Of a stretch of DNA of 21,551 nucleotides, positions 7,283 through 13,749 are shown one piece after another. The number at the start of each line of letters is the position of its first letter. Position 1 is the first letter of the stretch. The notes under the pieces were generated by a model that was given only the letters and a program-made list of their open reading frames with translations, did no database searches and was not told the DNA's origin. A program made the translations under genes and the position numbers. Source of the DNA: a bacterium (GTDB lineage Bacteria; Babelota; Babeliae; Babelales; Vermiphilaceae); contig JAKAUA010000054.1 of NCBI GenBank assembly GCA_021827875.1, forward strand, positions 1 through 21,551. Direction: 5' to 3'.

Positions 7283-7318
7283 AAATAGGTCTTCATTAAT
7301 TTGAAGACCTATTTTTTT
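7283..7318 (+). terminator. Strong terminator after the histone-like gene
   Basis: Perfect 13-bp arms (AAATAGGTCTTCA and TGAAGACCTATTT) with a 6-base loop are followed by TTTT on the plus strand. Confidence 0.85.
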
Positions 7319-7557
7319 GACCTATCCACTTCGCATGATGGCATTTTAAAATAAAAAAAATAGGTGTTTATCATTTCAAAATCTATGAAAATAATAGCAT
7401 CATACTTCTTTTCATTCTACCATGGATATCATTTTATATTCTCGTTAATGATTATATAGAATTCAAAAAGAAATTAGCTATCAAATAAGAGACTTGATAT
7501 TTGATACTGCAAAGTGATTTTTTCGGTATTCTATGGTCCCTGGCTATGCCATGGACA

Positions 7558-8541
7558 TTAAGCGCTTTTATCGCCAGTCGGTAAAATATCCGTTCTCTTA
7601 CCTTCGTCTTGATAAAAATAGTACAAACCGCACATTGCCAAGAACATCGTTATTATAAAATAACTCGATAATTGTTCTCCAAAAAATATGCGTCCCAGCA
7701 TGGCTGCAAATAGCGGGCATAAAAAACCGGCGAATGATAAAAAAGTGGCAGAATAGCGCTTAAGTAAATAGGCGTATAAGTTATAACAGATAATATTGGC
7801 TACAATAATAAGTGCTATGAGATACCCTGCACTGAGCAGATAAAAGGCATGAGGTGTACCAATTAAATTAACTAATCTCAATTCCCACGAGCCTAATACT
7901 GTAGGTATTACAATATGCGGCTTTCCTTCTAAATAAAATGAGCCGACCAGAGCCAATAGACCGCCCCCGAGCATAGCAATGCCATTAATCATTAAGGGAG
8001 TATAATGATATTCTCGCATAAGTCGCGAGACTAATATCCAACCATAACAAGCACTGGCAACAGCGCCCAATAGAACCAACTCCGGAACAGAAACAAATGA
8101 GACTGATCCTGCAATCTCTTCTACGCGAGTTGAAGATAGCAGCCATGGCACTAATGCGGCAAATCCAAAACCAAGTCCTATCATTTTACGCTTTGTTAAG
8201 ACTTCATACCCTAACAAAGCAGCAATAAGTGCGGTAATAAAGGGAGAAAGATTATAAATCAGTGCCGTTTTTGCCGATGCTACATATTGCAACGCCCAAA
8301 ACTCTGCCGTGTAAGCAATATAGATATGAAAGATAATAGTTTGGAGCAGTAATGGCCATGATTTTTTATTGATAGTAAGGCGGCCCGAGCTGTACATATG
8401 TGCGCCCAGCAATAATACTCCCGCCACCACCATGCGCAGCCCAATACATAAAAATGGCGGCAAAAAAGTAACCGCTGCTTTAGCTAAGGTAAAGGTAACG
8501 GCAAAAAGCAGATATAAGATAACAATAAGTAGCGCGTACAC
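7558..8541 (-). CDS. EamA-family (DMT superfamily) membrane transporter
   Basis: The product is highly hydrophobic, with about ten predicted transmembrane helices arranged as two EamA repeats. The first repeat runs to about residue 140 (ending near KRKMIGLGFGFAALVPWLL) and the second spans about 155-310. Such proteins export or exchange amino acids, nucleotides or other small metabolites across the inner membrane; the substrate cannot be read from the sequence. In intracellular bacteria this superfamily includes metabolite exchangers. I chose the GTG at 8539-8541 because GGAG stands 6 nt upstream. The TTG at 8551-8553 would place that Shine-Dalgarno site inside the gene. It is divergent from the secreted protein at 8715 and appears to be transcribed alone. 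Confidence 0.85.
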   Translation of the reverse strand: MYALLIVILYLLFAVTFTLAKAAVTFLPPFLCIGLRMVVAGVLLLGAHMYSSGRLTINKKSWPLLLQTIIFHIYIAYTAEFWALQYVASAKTALIYNLSPFITALIAALLGYEVLTKRKMIGLGFGFAALVPWLLSSTRVEEIAGSVSFVSVPELVLLGAVASACYGWILVSRLMREYHYTPLMINGIAMLGGGLLALVGSFYLEGKPHIVIPTVLGSWELRLVNLIGTPHAFYLLSAGYLIALIIVANIICYNLYAYLLKRYSATFLSFAGFLCPLFAAMLGRIFFGEQLSSYFIITMFLAMCGLYYFYQDEGKRTDILPTGDKSA

Positions 8542-8714
8542 TATATGCTCCAATGAAAATAGGTCTTTTTGATATATAAAATCTACTATAAATCAGTCTT
8601 TTTGTCGTCAGTAAATTAACTATTTCCCACAAACCCACACTGTACATAAAAAAAAAATAAATTATCATTAGAAAGTATTTTTCATATTATATTAAAACTT
8701 TTTGGAGAAAATTT

Positions 8715-9419
8715 ATGAATAAAAAATTCATACTACTAGCTCTTACCTATATGGCATCACTTAATGCAGGCTATTTTAACTCTGCTAGTCATGCACAAAA
8801 ATCGCTACCATCTAAAGGAGAATACGGACAGCTAGCTCGCGATCTCCATTTTAAATCACAAGATATATACACTCTTCTTGCAAAATCAGTCTATTTTGAA
8901 CCAAATTTCTGGCGCAATCCCGAAACATCACTTACTTATTGGGAATTTGGTGGCCCTATATTACAATCCTATGCAACAGATGAAAAAACACAGTGTGAAG
9001 TCAATGATTTCTTGAAGAGAAACAGTACGTGGGTCATGAAAAAACTTTCTGATAAGTTGCAATTGAAAGAAGAAGATAAAGGTTATATCTCTGATATACA
9101 AACAAAACTCAATATGTTACTTGTACTTGCGACCGCAAGTACGTCAAGTGCCATTATGGATTTATTTGGAAACGGTTTAATAAAAAATAGATCTTTGACA
9201 AGTGACCTCTTTTTGTCGGGCAGCATGATGTCTTCAGAAATTAAAGATATTAATCCAAATCATATATCAGTTGAATTACGATCAAAGGCATGGGATAAAC
9301 TTTCACGCATGGCTGGTACCACAAAAGAAAACACAAAAATGTCATTCAACGATGTTGCTGTTGCTACTCTTCTCGCTCCCGATGTTGTCATTCATATAAA
9401 ACAACCTCGAATAGAATAA
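8715..9419 (+). CDS. Secreted hypothetical protein
   Basis: A GGAG site 7 nt upstream supports the ATG. The first 18 residues (MNKKFILLALTYMASLNA) form a signal peptide with probable cleavage after SLNA. The mature part (about 215 residues) is soluble and mostly helical in appearance, and I recognise no domain or catalytic motif. A hydrophobic stretch around residues 130-150 (LNMLLVLATASTSSAIM) looks like a buried helix rather than a membrane anchor. The leader shares ASLNA, encoded by the identical 14 bases GCATCACTTAATGC, with the gene at 12116, suggesting a common family of export signals. The gene is monocistronic, ending at the terminator at 9506-9540. Confidence 0.75.
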   Translation: MNKKFILLALTYMASLNAGYFNSASHAQKSLPSKGEYGQLARDLHFKSQDIYTLLAKSVYFEPNFWRNPETSLTYWEFGGPILQSYATDEKTQCEVNDFLKRNSTWVMKKLSDKLQLKEEDKGYISDIQTKLNMLLVLATASTSSAIMDLFGNGLIKNRSLTSDLFLSGSMMSSEIKDINPNHISVELRSKAWDKLSRMAGTTKENTKMSFNDVAVATLLAPDVVIHIKQPRIE

Positions 9420-9505
9420 CTATTGTGATAAATACTACAGTATACACGATATACAAAGTGCGAAGACATCTTGCCATTACAACTAATTTTAATACGACAA
9501 TATCT

Positions 9506-9546
9506 GAACAAACGGCTCCTTTTATAGGAGCCGTTTGTTCTATAAT
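9506..9546. terminator. Long perfect hairpin terminator
   Basis: Perfect 15-bp arms (GAACAAACGGCTCCT and AGGAGCCGTTTGTTC) with loop TTTAT stand between converging genes. The plus side is followed by TATAATTTCTTTTC, and the minus side has a weaker T-rich tail. It shares the GGCTCCT and AGGAGCC core with the terminator at 12855. Confidence 0.75.
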
Positions 9547-9569
9547 TTCTTTTCAAAAACAATGACCGG
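9541..9569 (-). pseudogene. Remnant of a higA-like antitoxin 3' end
   Basis: These 29 bp match the antitoxin gene's own end (10479-10507) at 26 positions. Directly after the ankyrin stop codon, the same frame continues as PVIVFEKKL then stop, against PVIVFKKRS in the antitoxin. The residue before the stop also aligns (QEE-stop versus QE). This is best explained as a decayed second antitoxin copy joined to the ankyrin gene. Confidence 0.65.
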
Positions 9570-10457
9570 TTATTCTTCTTGCATGTCTTCTTGGCAATCC
9601 TGCGATTCAGGCACTTCTAATTCAACCTGTCTCTCAGCATCTTTTTCAGACAATTCTCTAGCAAATTCATTATATGTTTTAGCACCATTAGCAATCAAAA
9701 AACGCATAATCCAAGTTTTAGTGGTATGCGCATCTCTATTGTCTCGTAGTTCAGTTGCACAGTCTATAGCAACATCAAGCGGCGTCTTTTGTGGCATAGA
9801 CCTGTATTTCTCATTAGGCATTTCATAGAGCGTAGACATAGAGCATGGTACATTGATGTGAGCTCCTGATTCTATTAATTTTTCTACTACATCATGCCAT
9901 CCACGCCATACAGCGACATGTAACACAGGAATATCACTATGTAAGGCAGGAATCGTCGCACCAGCCGGCATTGAATAGTATGACGTAAATCTTGCATTAG
10001 GATTTGCACCATTGTCTAATAACAAGAGCGCTCGAGCTTTATTAATTCTTGCTGCAAAGGCAAGCGGTGTTCGTCCATATGCATCCGAAGTATTGATATA
10101 CTCTTCTATTGGTAGCCCTACCTTGTGTATGAGTTCGATTAATGGTGCAAGGCTATTTTCATCCATATAGTATACGGCTCCGGCAGCTTCATGCAATAAC
10201 GATCCACACTTCGTCTTAGCATTTTTCAAAATATAATCAAAATCAGCACGATTTAAATTATTATCGTTATGCCACCCTTGCAATATTTCAACAACTTGAT
10301 AAACGAAACCTTGTGGTTTATCTACTAACGCCAAGACTCTTTGGGGTGGAGTATATTCAGCCATTGATAGCATTGGTAGTGGCGCAGGATCTTCAGCTGC
10401 CTGTAATACAAATGGCACAATAACCACTATTGATAATAATCGCAATATAGCTTTCAT
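9570..10457 (-). CDS. Secreted ankyrin-repeat protein
   Basis: A GGGAGA ribosome-binding site supports the ATG. The N-terminus (MKAILRLLSIVVIVPFVLQA) is a signal peptide with probable cleavage after LQA. Ankyrin repeats follow, clearest at about residues 125-155 (YGRTPLAFAA then LLLLDNGANPNAR), 175-205 (PVLHVAVWRGWHDVVEKLIE) and 225-270 (KTPLDVAI, with an insertion, then MRFLIANGAKTYNE). Such proteins act through protein binding and are often sent into hosts by intracellular bacteria, but no target can be inferred. It starts 20 bp after the antitoxin stop on the same strand, so it is probably co-transcribed with the toxin-antitoxin pair. Its C-terminal tail (AERQVELEV) and the DNA just after its stop resemble the antitoxin gene, pointing to recombination. 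Confidence 0.85.
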   Translation of the reverse strand: MKAILRLLSIVVIVPFVLQAAEDPAPLPMLSMAEYTPPQRVLALVDKPQGFVYQVVEILQGWHNDNNLNRADFDYILKNAKTKCGSLLHEAAGAVYYMDENSLAPLIELIHKVGLPIEEYINTSDAYGRTPLAFAARINKARALLLLDNGANPNARFTSYYSMPAGATIPALHSDIPVLHVAVWRGWHDVVEKLIESGAHINVPCSMSTLYEMPNEKYRSMPQKTPLDVAIDCATELRDNRDAHTTKTWIMRFLIANGAKTYNEFARELSEKDAERQVELEVPESQDCQEDMQEE

Positions 10458-10477
10458 TAAAACTTCTCCCTTACTTA

Positions 10478-10789
10478 TTATGATCTCTTTTTAAAAACAA
10501 TGACCGGCTCTTGGCCAAGCAAAGCTGCTATATGTGCAATGCTCGCCAGAGTCAGATTTGCCTCGCCTTTTTGAATTTTGGCAACTTGCCGCGGATTGGA
10601 TTCCAGACGTTCAACAAGCTCGTTAAATCCTATTTTGTTTTTCTTCACATAATCTTCCATGATCTTTTTGATGCCTTCTTGCAAAGATCGTAGTGCACGG
10701 ACTTCTAGTTCTGCTTGTCGCTCAATTTCAGCAATGTCTTGCTTTGTGAGGCGCTTTTCCATGTGCTCACGAAAACTCTTTAATTTCAT
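10478..10789 (-). CDS. HigA-like XRE-family antitoxin
   Basis: The 103-residue product has a charged, probably coiled-coil N-terminus (residues 1-45) and a helix-turn-helix of the Cro/XRE type at about 53-91 (FNELVERLESNPRQVAKIQK then LTLASIAHIAALLGQEP). Antitoxins of this kind neutralise the partner mRNA interferase by direct binding and repress their own operon. It begins 1 bp after the toxin stop, in the toxin-first order typical of higBA. The neighbouring ankyrin gene carries a degraded copy of its last codons. The start ATG lies at 10787-10789. A non-TA transcriptional regulator is possible but unlikely given the partner. Confidence 0.85.
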   Translation of the reverse strand: MKLKSFREHMEKRLTKQDIAEIERQAELEVRALRSLQEGIKKIMEDYVKKNKIGFNELVERLESNPRQVAKIQKGEANLTLASIAHIAALLGQEPVIVFKKRS

Positions 10790-10790
10790 A

Positions 10791-11126
10791 TTATCCCCGA
10801 TATTTTAAAACTTCCAATAAACGTAACTTTGCTACTTTAATATCATTTTTTTGTGATGATTTATCACCAGCCGCAAGCAGAAGAATGACACGTCCTTCGT
10901 GAAAAGTGTAATATATTCGATATTCATATCTCCGCTCACGTAGCTCAAACAACCCATTCCCTAAACTTCGGCTATGCGGCAATCGTAACATATTACCCAT
11001 ACTCTCAAGCATAACCATTACTTTAGAAACCGATTTATATTGTTCGTCAGTTAATTTATCAAGCCATTTTTCAACGTCACCCTTACCCGTTGATGGCCAA
11101 TAGTTTATCTTCCACTTTGTAGCCAT
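10791..11126 (-). CDS. HigB/RelE-type toxin (phage Gp49-like)
   Basis: The product (111 residues) belongs by appearance to the RelE/HigB ribonuclease fold. It shows the pattern VEKWLDKLT, then LRLPHSRSLGNGLFELRERR, then YRIYYTFHEGRVILLLAAGDKSSQKN, and the R/K-rich end of the family. These toxins cut mRNA on the ribosome until the antitoxin binds them. I chose the ATG at 11124-11126, which has AGGA 5 nt upstream. The TTG at 11139-11141 would add five residues without support. The insertion sequence at 11155 (target duplication from 11147) begins only about 20 bp upstream of this start, so the original promoter has been displaced. Confidence 0.85.
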   Translation of the reverse strand: MATKWKINYWPSTGKGDVEKWLDKLTDEQYKSVSKVMVMLESMGNMLRLPHSRSLGNGLFELRERRYEYRIYYTFHEGRVILLLAAGDKSSQKNDIKVAKLRLLEVLKYRG

Positions 11127-11146
11127 ACAATTCCTACTCAAACATT

Positions 11147-11154
11147 TATAAAAT
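11147..11154 (+). repeat. Target site duplication, left copy
   Basis: TATAAAAT directly abuts the left inverted repeat. The identical octamer follows the right inverted repeat at 11863-11870. Eight base pairs is the usual duplication length for the IS1595 family. Confidence 0.9.
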
Positions 11155-11862
11155 GGCTCTAGCCTAGCAGGAAAAGCATGATACGATTGAAAAGCTATGA
11201 TAGAACGTAAAATCAGTGATTATAAAATTAAAAAAATAATTGAATGCTTTTGCGAGGACATTCCAGCCTCAAAAACAGCAGGCATTTTAGATATAAATCG
11301 CAACACAATCAACAGATATTATAATCTCTTTCGAGAAGTAATTTTTAAGCAGCAACGGGAAGAAGTGAGTAAGTTTGTTGGTGAAGTTGAGTGTGATGAA
11401 AGTTATTTTGGAGCACATAGAGTTCGAGGTAAACGAGGTCGCGGCGCTGCCGGCAAGACTCCTGTTTTTGGGGTTTTAAAGCGAGGAGGATGTGTATATG
11501 TAGAGGTGGTGAAAAACTGTTCAAAAGATGCGCTGATGCCAATTATACAGGGAAAAATCCTCGAAGGATCTACTGTGTATACAGATGGATGGAAGGCATA
11601 TGATGGGCTTATTTTGAATGGATATGATCACTACCGAATTTTTCATAGTCAGAACGAATTTGCTCGTGGGAAAAATCATGTCAATGGCATTGAATCATTC
11701 TGGTCGTTTGCAAAACGACGTCTGAATAAATTTCATGGTATTGCTTCACACAAATTTTTTCTGCATATTAAAGAATGTGAATGGCGATTTAACAACCGCC
11801 AAAAAGATCAAAAAAAATTATTGTGGGACCTATTAAAAAATATGTTCTGCTAGTCTAGAGCC
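11155..11862 (+). mobile_element. Complete IS1595-family (ISXO2-like) insertion sequence, 708 bp
   Basis: The left end is GGCTCTAGCCTAGCAGG and the right end, read inward, is GGCTCTAGACTAGCAGA (15 of 17 identical; 11155-11171 and 11846-11862). The element is flanked by TATAAAAT on both sides, encodes one intact transposase, and has no passenger gene. The transposase stop codon lies inside the right inverted repeat. An intact frame, matching ends and perfect target duplication suggest recent arrival. It inserted between the toxin start and its upstream promoter region. Confidence 0.92.
11197..11853 (+). CDS. IS1595-family transposase (ISXO2-like)
   Basis: The transposase cuts and joins the element's ends using a DDE-type RNase H fold. 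At 218 residues it lacks the N-terminal zinc ribbon of longer IS1595 members. It begins with a helix-turn-helix (about 10-45: ASKTAGILDINRNTINRYYN). Catalytic candidates are D67 (VECDESYFGAHRVRGKRGRG), D130 (VYTDGWKAY) and N163/E166 (HVNGIESFWSFAKRRL). The signature sequence after the first aspartate is typical of the family. No frameshift or internal stop is seen, so it appears active. The ribosome-binding site is weak (GAAAAG), as often seen for transposases. Confidence 0.93.
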   Translation: MIERKISDYKIKKIIECFCEDIPASKTAGILDINRNTINRYYNLFREVIFKQQREEVSKFVGEVECDESYFGAHRVRGKRGRGAAGKTPVFGVLKRGGCVYVEVVKNCSKDALMPIIQGKILEGSTVYTDGWKAYDGLILNGYDHYRIFHSQNEFARGKNHVNGIESFWSFAKRRLNKFHGIASHKFFLHIKECEWRFNNRQKDQKKLLWDLLKNMFC

Positions 11863-11870
11863 TATAAAAT
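11863..11870 (+). repeat. Target site duplication, right copy
   Basis: TATAAAAT follows the right inverted repeat and matches 11147-11154 exactly. Confidence 0.9.
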
Positions 11871-11889
11871 TATTAAATCGCCCGTAATA

Positions 11890-11957
11890 CCCCAGGCCTT
11901 TAGGCCGGGGATGTAAGGGCTAATCATTTTAGAAGCCATGGCTTTTAAGCCGTGCGA
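11890..11957. repeat. Hairpin pair resembling an IS200/IS605 (TnpB) end
   Basis: CCCCAGGCCT and AGGCCGGGG (one bulge, loop TT, 11890-11910) are followed about 25 bp later by CATGGCTT and AAGCCGTG (11937-11954, one G-U pair). The layout ATACCCC, hairpin, GGGGATG, then a second AAGCC hairpin resembles right ends of IS200/IS605 elements as I remember them. No TnpA or TnpB gene is nearby, so it may be a solo scar or a miniature derivative. It lies outside the IS1595-type element. Confidence 0.4.
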
Positions 11958-11962
11958 GTTTC

Positions 11963-11980
11963 ACTATATTATAATATAGT
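11963..11980. repeat. 18-bp perfect palindrome
   Basis: ACTATATTATAATATAGT reads identically on both strands and contains TATAAT in both directions. It lies in the leader region of the secreted protein at 12116 and could be an operator, a two-way -10 element or chance in AT-rich DNA. Confidence 0.5.
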
Positions 11981-12046
11981 TTTATACCTGAATAAGTCAA
12001 TTATTTCAAAATTCCCCATTTCCCATATAGGATTTATTTTTTCAGA

Positions 12047-12074
12047 TTGAATTTTTTTAATTATCTGTTATTCT
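12047..12074 (+). promoter_or_regulatory. Possible promoter for the secreted protein at 12116
   Basis: TTGAAT (12047-12052), 16 bp and TATTCT (12069-12074) precede the gene by about 40 nt. A small inverted repeat (TCTCTA, 4 bases, TAGAGA) overlaps the expected start of transcription. Confidence 0.4.
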
Positions 12075-12115
12075 CTAATTATAGAGATTTTTATTACTAA
12101 AAAATGGAGTTTTTT

Positions 12116-12835
12116 ATGAAAATCAAAATATTGGCATTAGCCTTATTACCCATAGCATCACTTAATGCGACACAATGGTACCAATCAATAGCTGAAAAAG
12201 TTGCTGAAACCGTCTCTCCTTACAAAAAAGAGGCTGCCATTGCAACTGGAGTAGCCGGAACTTTTGCCATTGGTTACAAACTGATAAATTGTTATAAGCA
12301 AGCACAACAAAAAGAGTTATTTGACAAATTGCTTCAATCAAAAGAAGGTAAGAAATACTTTAAGCTGATCAAGCGAATCAAAAATGCTCTTGAATGTAGA
12401 ATACAATATATAATCGAATGCCAACAAAAACTTATAAGATACAACCAGAGAATAAGCAATACCCAGATGATTGAAAATAATAACAACATATTGGCAGAGA
12501 TAAATGAATGTTTATCAGAACTTTCACCGGTAATAAATACTAACATATTTAATCGTACAACAAGTACCACTACTTTTCTGGAAAAAATACGAGGAATTAC
12601 TCGTTTTACTAATCCCACTAAAGTAGAAATATTAAAAGATTTTGCAGAAAATAATTGCTGTGATTACAATTCTATTGATGATTACAAATCTATCAAAGAA
12701 GATCTTAAATCTAACAATGCTGCATTAAAACAAGTCGTTATAAGCATAGAACAAAATCTAGAACATAACCGTGAAAAGTTTAGTGTTATGTGCGCAAAAC
12801 TAACCAAACATTTAAATTCTCTACAATGGATTTAA
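12116..12835 (+). CDS. Secreted hypothetical protein with coiled-coil character
   Basis: I chose the ATG at 12116 because GGAG stands 6 nt before it; an ATG at 12104 would place this site inside the gene. The 239-residue product starts with a signal peptide (MKIKILALALLPIASLNA, cleavage probably after LNA). A second hydrophobic segment (AAIATGVAGTFAIGYKLI, about residues 40-57) could be a membrane helix. The remaining part is rich in Lys, Glu, Asn and Gln with helical, coiled-coil-like spacing and several cysteines. I recognise no domain. It shares ASLNA and its 14-base coding sequence with the leader of the gene at 8715, although the mature parts do not look alike. It ends before a strong terminator at 12855. 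Confidence 0.75.
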   Translation: MKIKILALALLPIASLNATQWYQSIAEKVAETVSPYKKEAAIATGVAGTFAIGYKLINCYKQAQQKELFDKLLQSKEGKKYFKLIKRIKNALECRIQYIIECQQKLIRYNQRISNTQMIENNNNILAEINECLSELSPVINTNIFNRTTSTTTFLEKIRGITRFTNPTKVEILKDFAENNCCDYNSIDDYKSIKEDLKSNNAALKQVVISIEQNLEHNREKFSVMCAKLTKHLNSLQWI

Positions 12836-12854
12836 ATGTTTCTACTAATATTTC

Positions 12855-12891
12855 AAAAAAAGGCTCCTTGTTAAAAAAGGAGCCTTTTTTT
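12855..12891. terminator. Bidirectional terminator between convergent genes
   Basis: Perfect 15-bp arms (AAAAAAAGGCTCCTT and AAGGAGCCTTTTTTT) with a 7-base loop supply T-runs on both strands. It serves the secreted protein (+) and ymdB (-). Confidence 0.88.
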
Positions 12892-12918
12892 GTTTATATA
12901 GAATTTCATTCTCAAAAA

Positions 12919-13746
12919 TTACTCATGCACACCGGCATCAACATGCAGTTCATTATCAATCACATGCACCCGCTTAATATCAAGCGCTTTGCCTGTTGCA
13001 GTATCAACATCAATATAGACACCGGACATTGTTCCCGGTGCTGCTGTTTCTACTTCATAGCGTGTTGGCATTTGTGTAATAAATTGTTGAATGATAGGGC
13101 CTTTTTTCATACCCAGCATGCCGTTGAGAGAACCGACCATGCCCAAATCAGTCACAAATGCAGTACCGCCGGGCAAAATACGTTCATCAGCTGTTGGCAC
13201 ATGGGTATGAGTTCCGACCACGCCGGAGACTTTACCATCAAGAAAATGAGCCAAGCCGATTTTTTCTGAAGTAGTTTCTGCATGCACATCTACAAAAATA
13301 ATTGGTGTTTGGTGCTTTAAATAAGTCAGCAATGATTCCATTGTTTTAAACGGGTCATCCACCAGTTCACGCATAAAGACACGGCCCTGGATATTAACTA
13401 CCGCAATGCGCTCATCTTTGCATTTAAAGATAGTTACGCCGGTACCCGGTGTTTCTGACGGGAAGTTGGCCGGGCGGAGCAGATCTTTGTTCTCTGCTAA
13501 ATACGAATAAATCTCACGCTGGGCCCAAATGTGATTGCCCGAGGTAACCACATCAACACCGCAATGTTTAAAGAATTTCATAACCCGCGGCGTAATACCG
13601 CGGCCATTGGGCGCGCTATTTTCGCCATTAACAATAATCGCATCAATCGCATATTTTTCTTTAATATGAGGAATATGCTTTTGGAACATGGCTAGGCCGG
13701 TTGAGCCGACTACATCACCAATTAATAATACTCGTAGCTTGCTCAT
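12919..13746 (-). CDS. ymdB: YmdB-family metallophosphoesterase
   Basis: The 275-residue product matches the TIGR00282/YmdB family of two-metal phosphoesterases, which hydrolyse cyclic nucleotides in vitro and affect biofilm and motility decisions in Bacillus. The metal ligands expected for the family are visible: D11 (LLIGDVVG), E42 and N43 (NGEN), N71 and H72 (SGNH), H155 (DVHAE), H180 and H182 (GTHTHVP). Its ATG is 3 bp after the rny stop, with AAGG inside the end of rny, so the two are co-transcribed and probably coupled. The rny-ymdB pairing is widely conserved. The physiological substrate here is unknown. Confidence 0.92.
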   Translation of the reverse strand: MSKLRVLLIGDVVGSTGLAMFQKHIPHIKEKYAIDAIIVNGENSAPNGRGITPRVMKFFKHCGVDVVTSGNHIWAQREIYSYLAENKDLLRPANFPSETPGTGVTIFKCKDERIAVVNIQGRVFMRELVDDPFKTMESLLTYLKHQTPIIFVDVHAETTSEKIGLAHFLDGKVSGVVGTHTHVPTADERILPGGTAFVTDLGMVGSLNGMLGMKKGPIIQQFITQMPTRYEVETAAPGTMSGVYIDVDTATGKALDIKRVHVIDNELHVDAGVHE

Positions 13747-13749
13747 CTA

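Noticed and set aside
7479..7510. Inverted repeat TATCAAATA / TATTTGATA as terminator of the transporter gene
   Set aside because: The arms are all A/T apart from one pair and no T-run follows, so it would not terminate well. No other terminator is clear there.
12790..13269. Plus-strand 159-codon frame
   Set aside because: It lies across the terminator and opposite ymdB, which has clear family motifs; the frame is a shadow.
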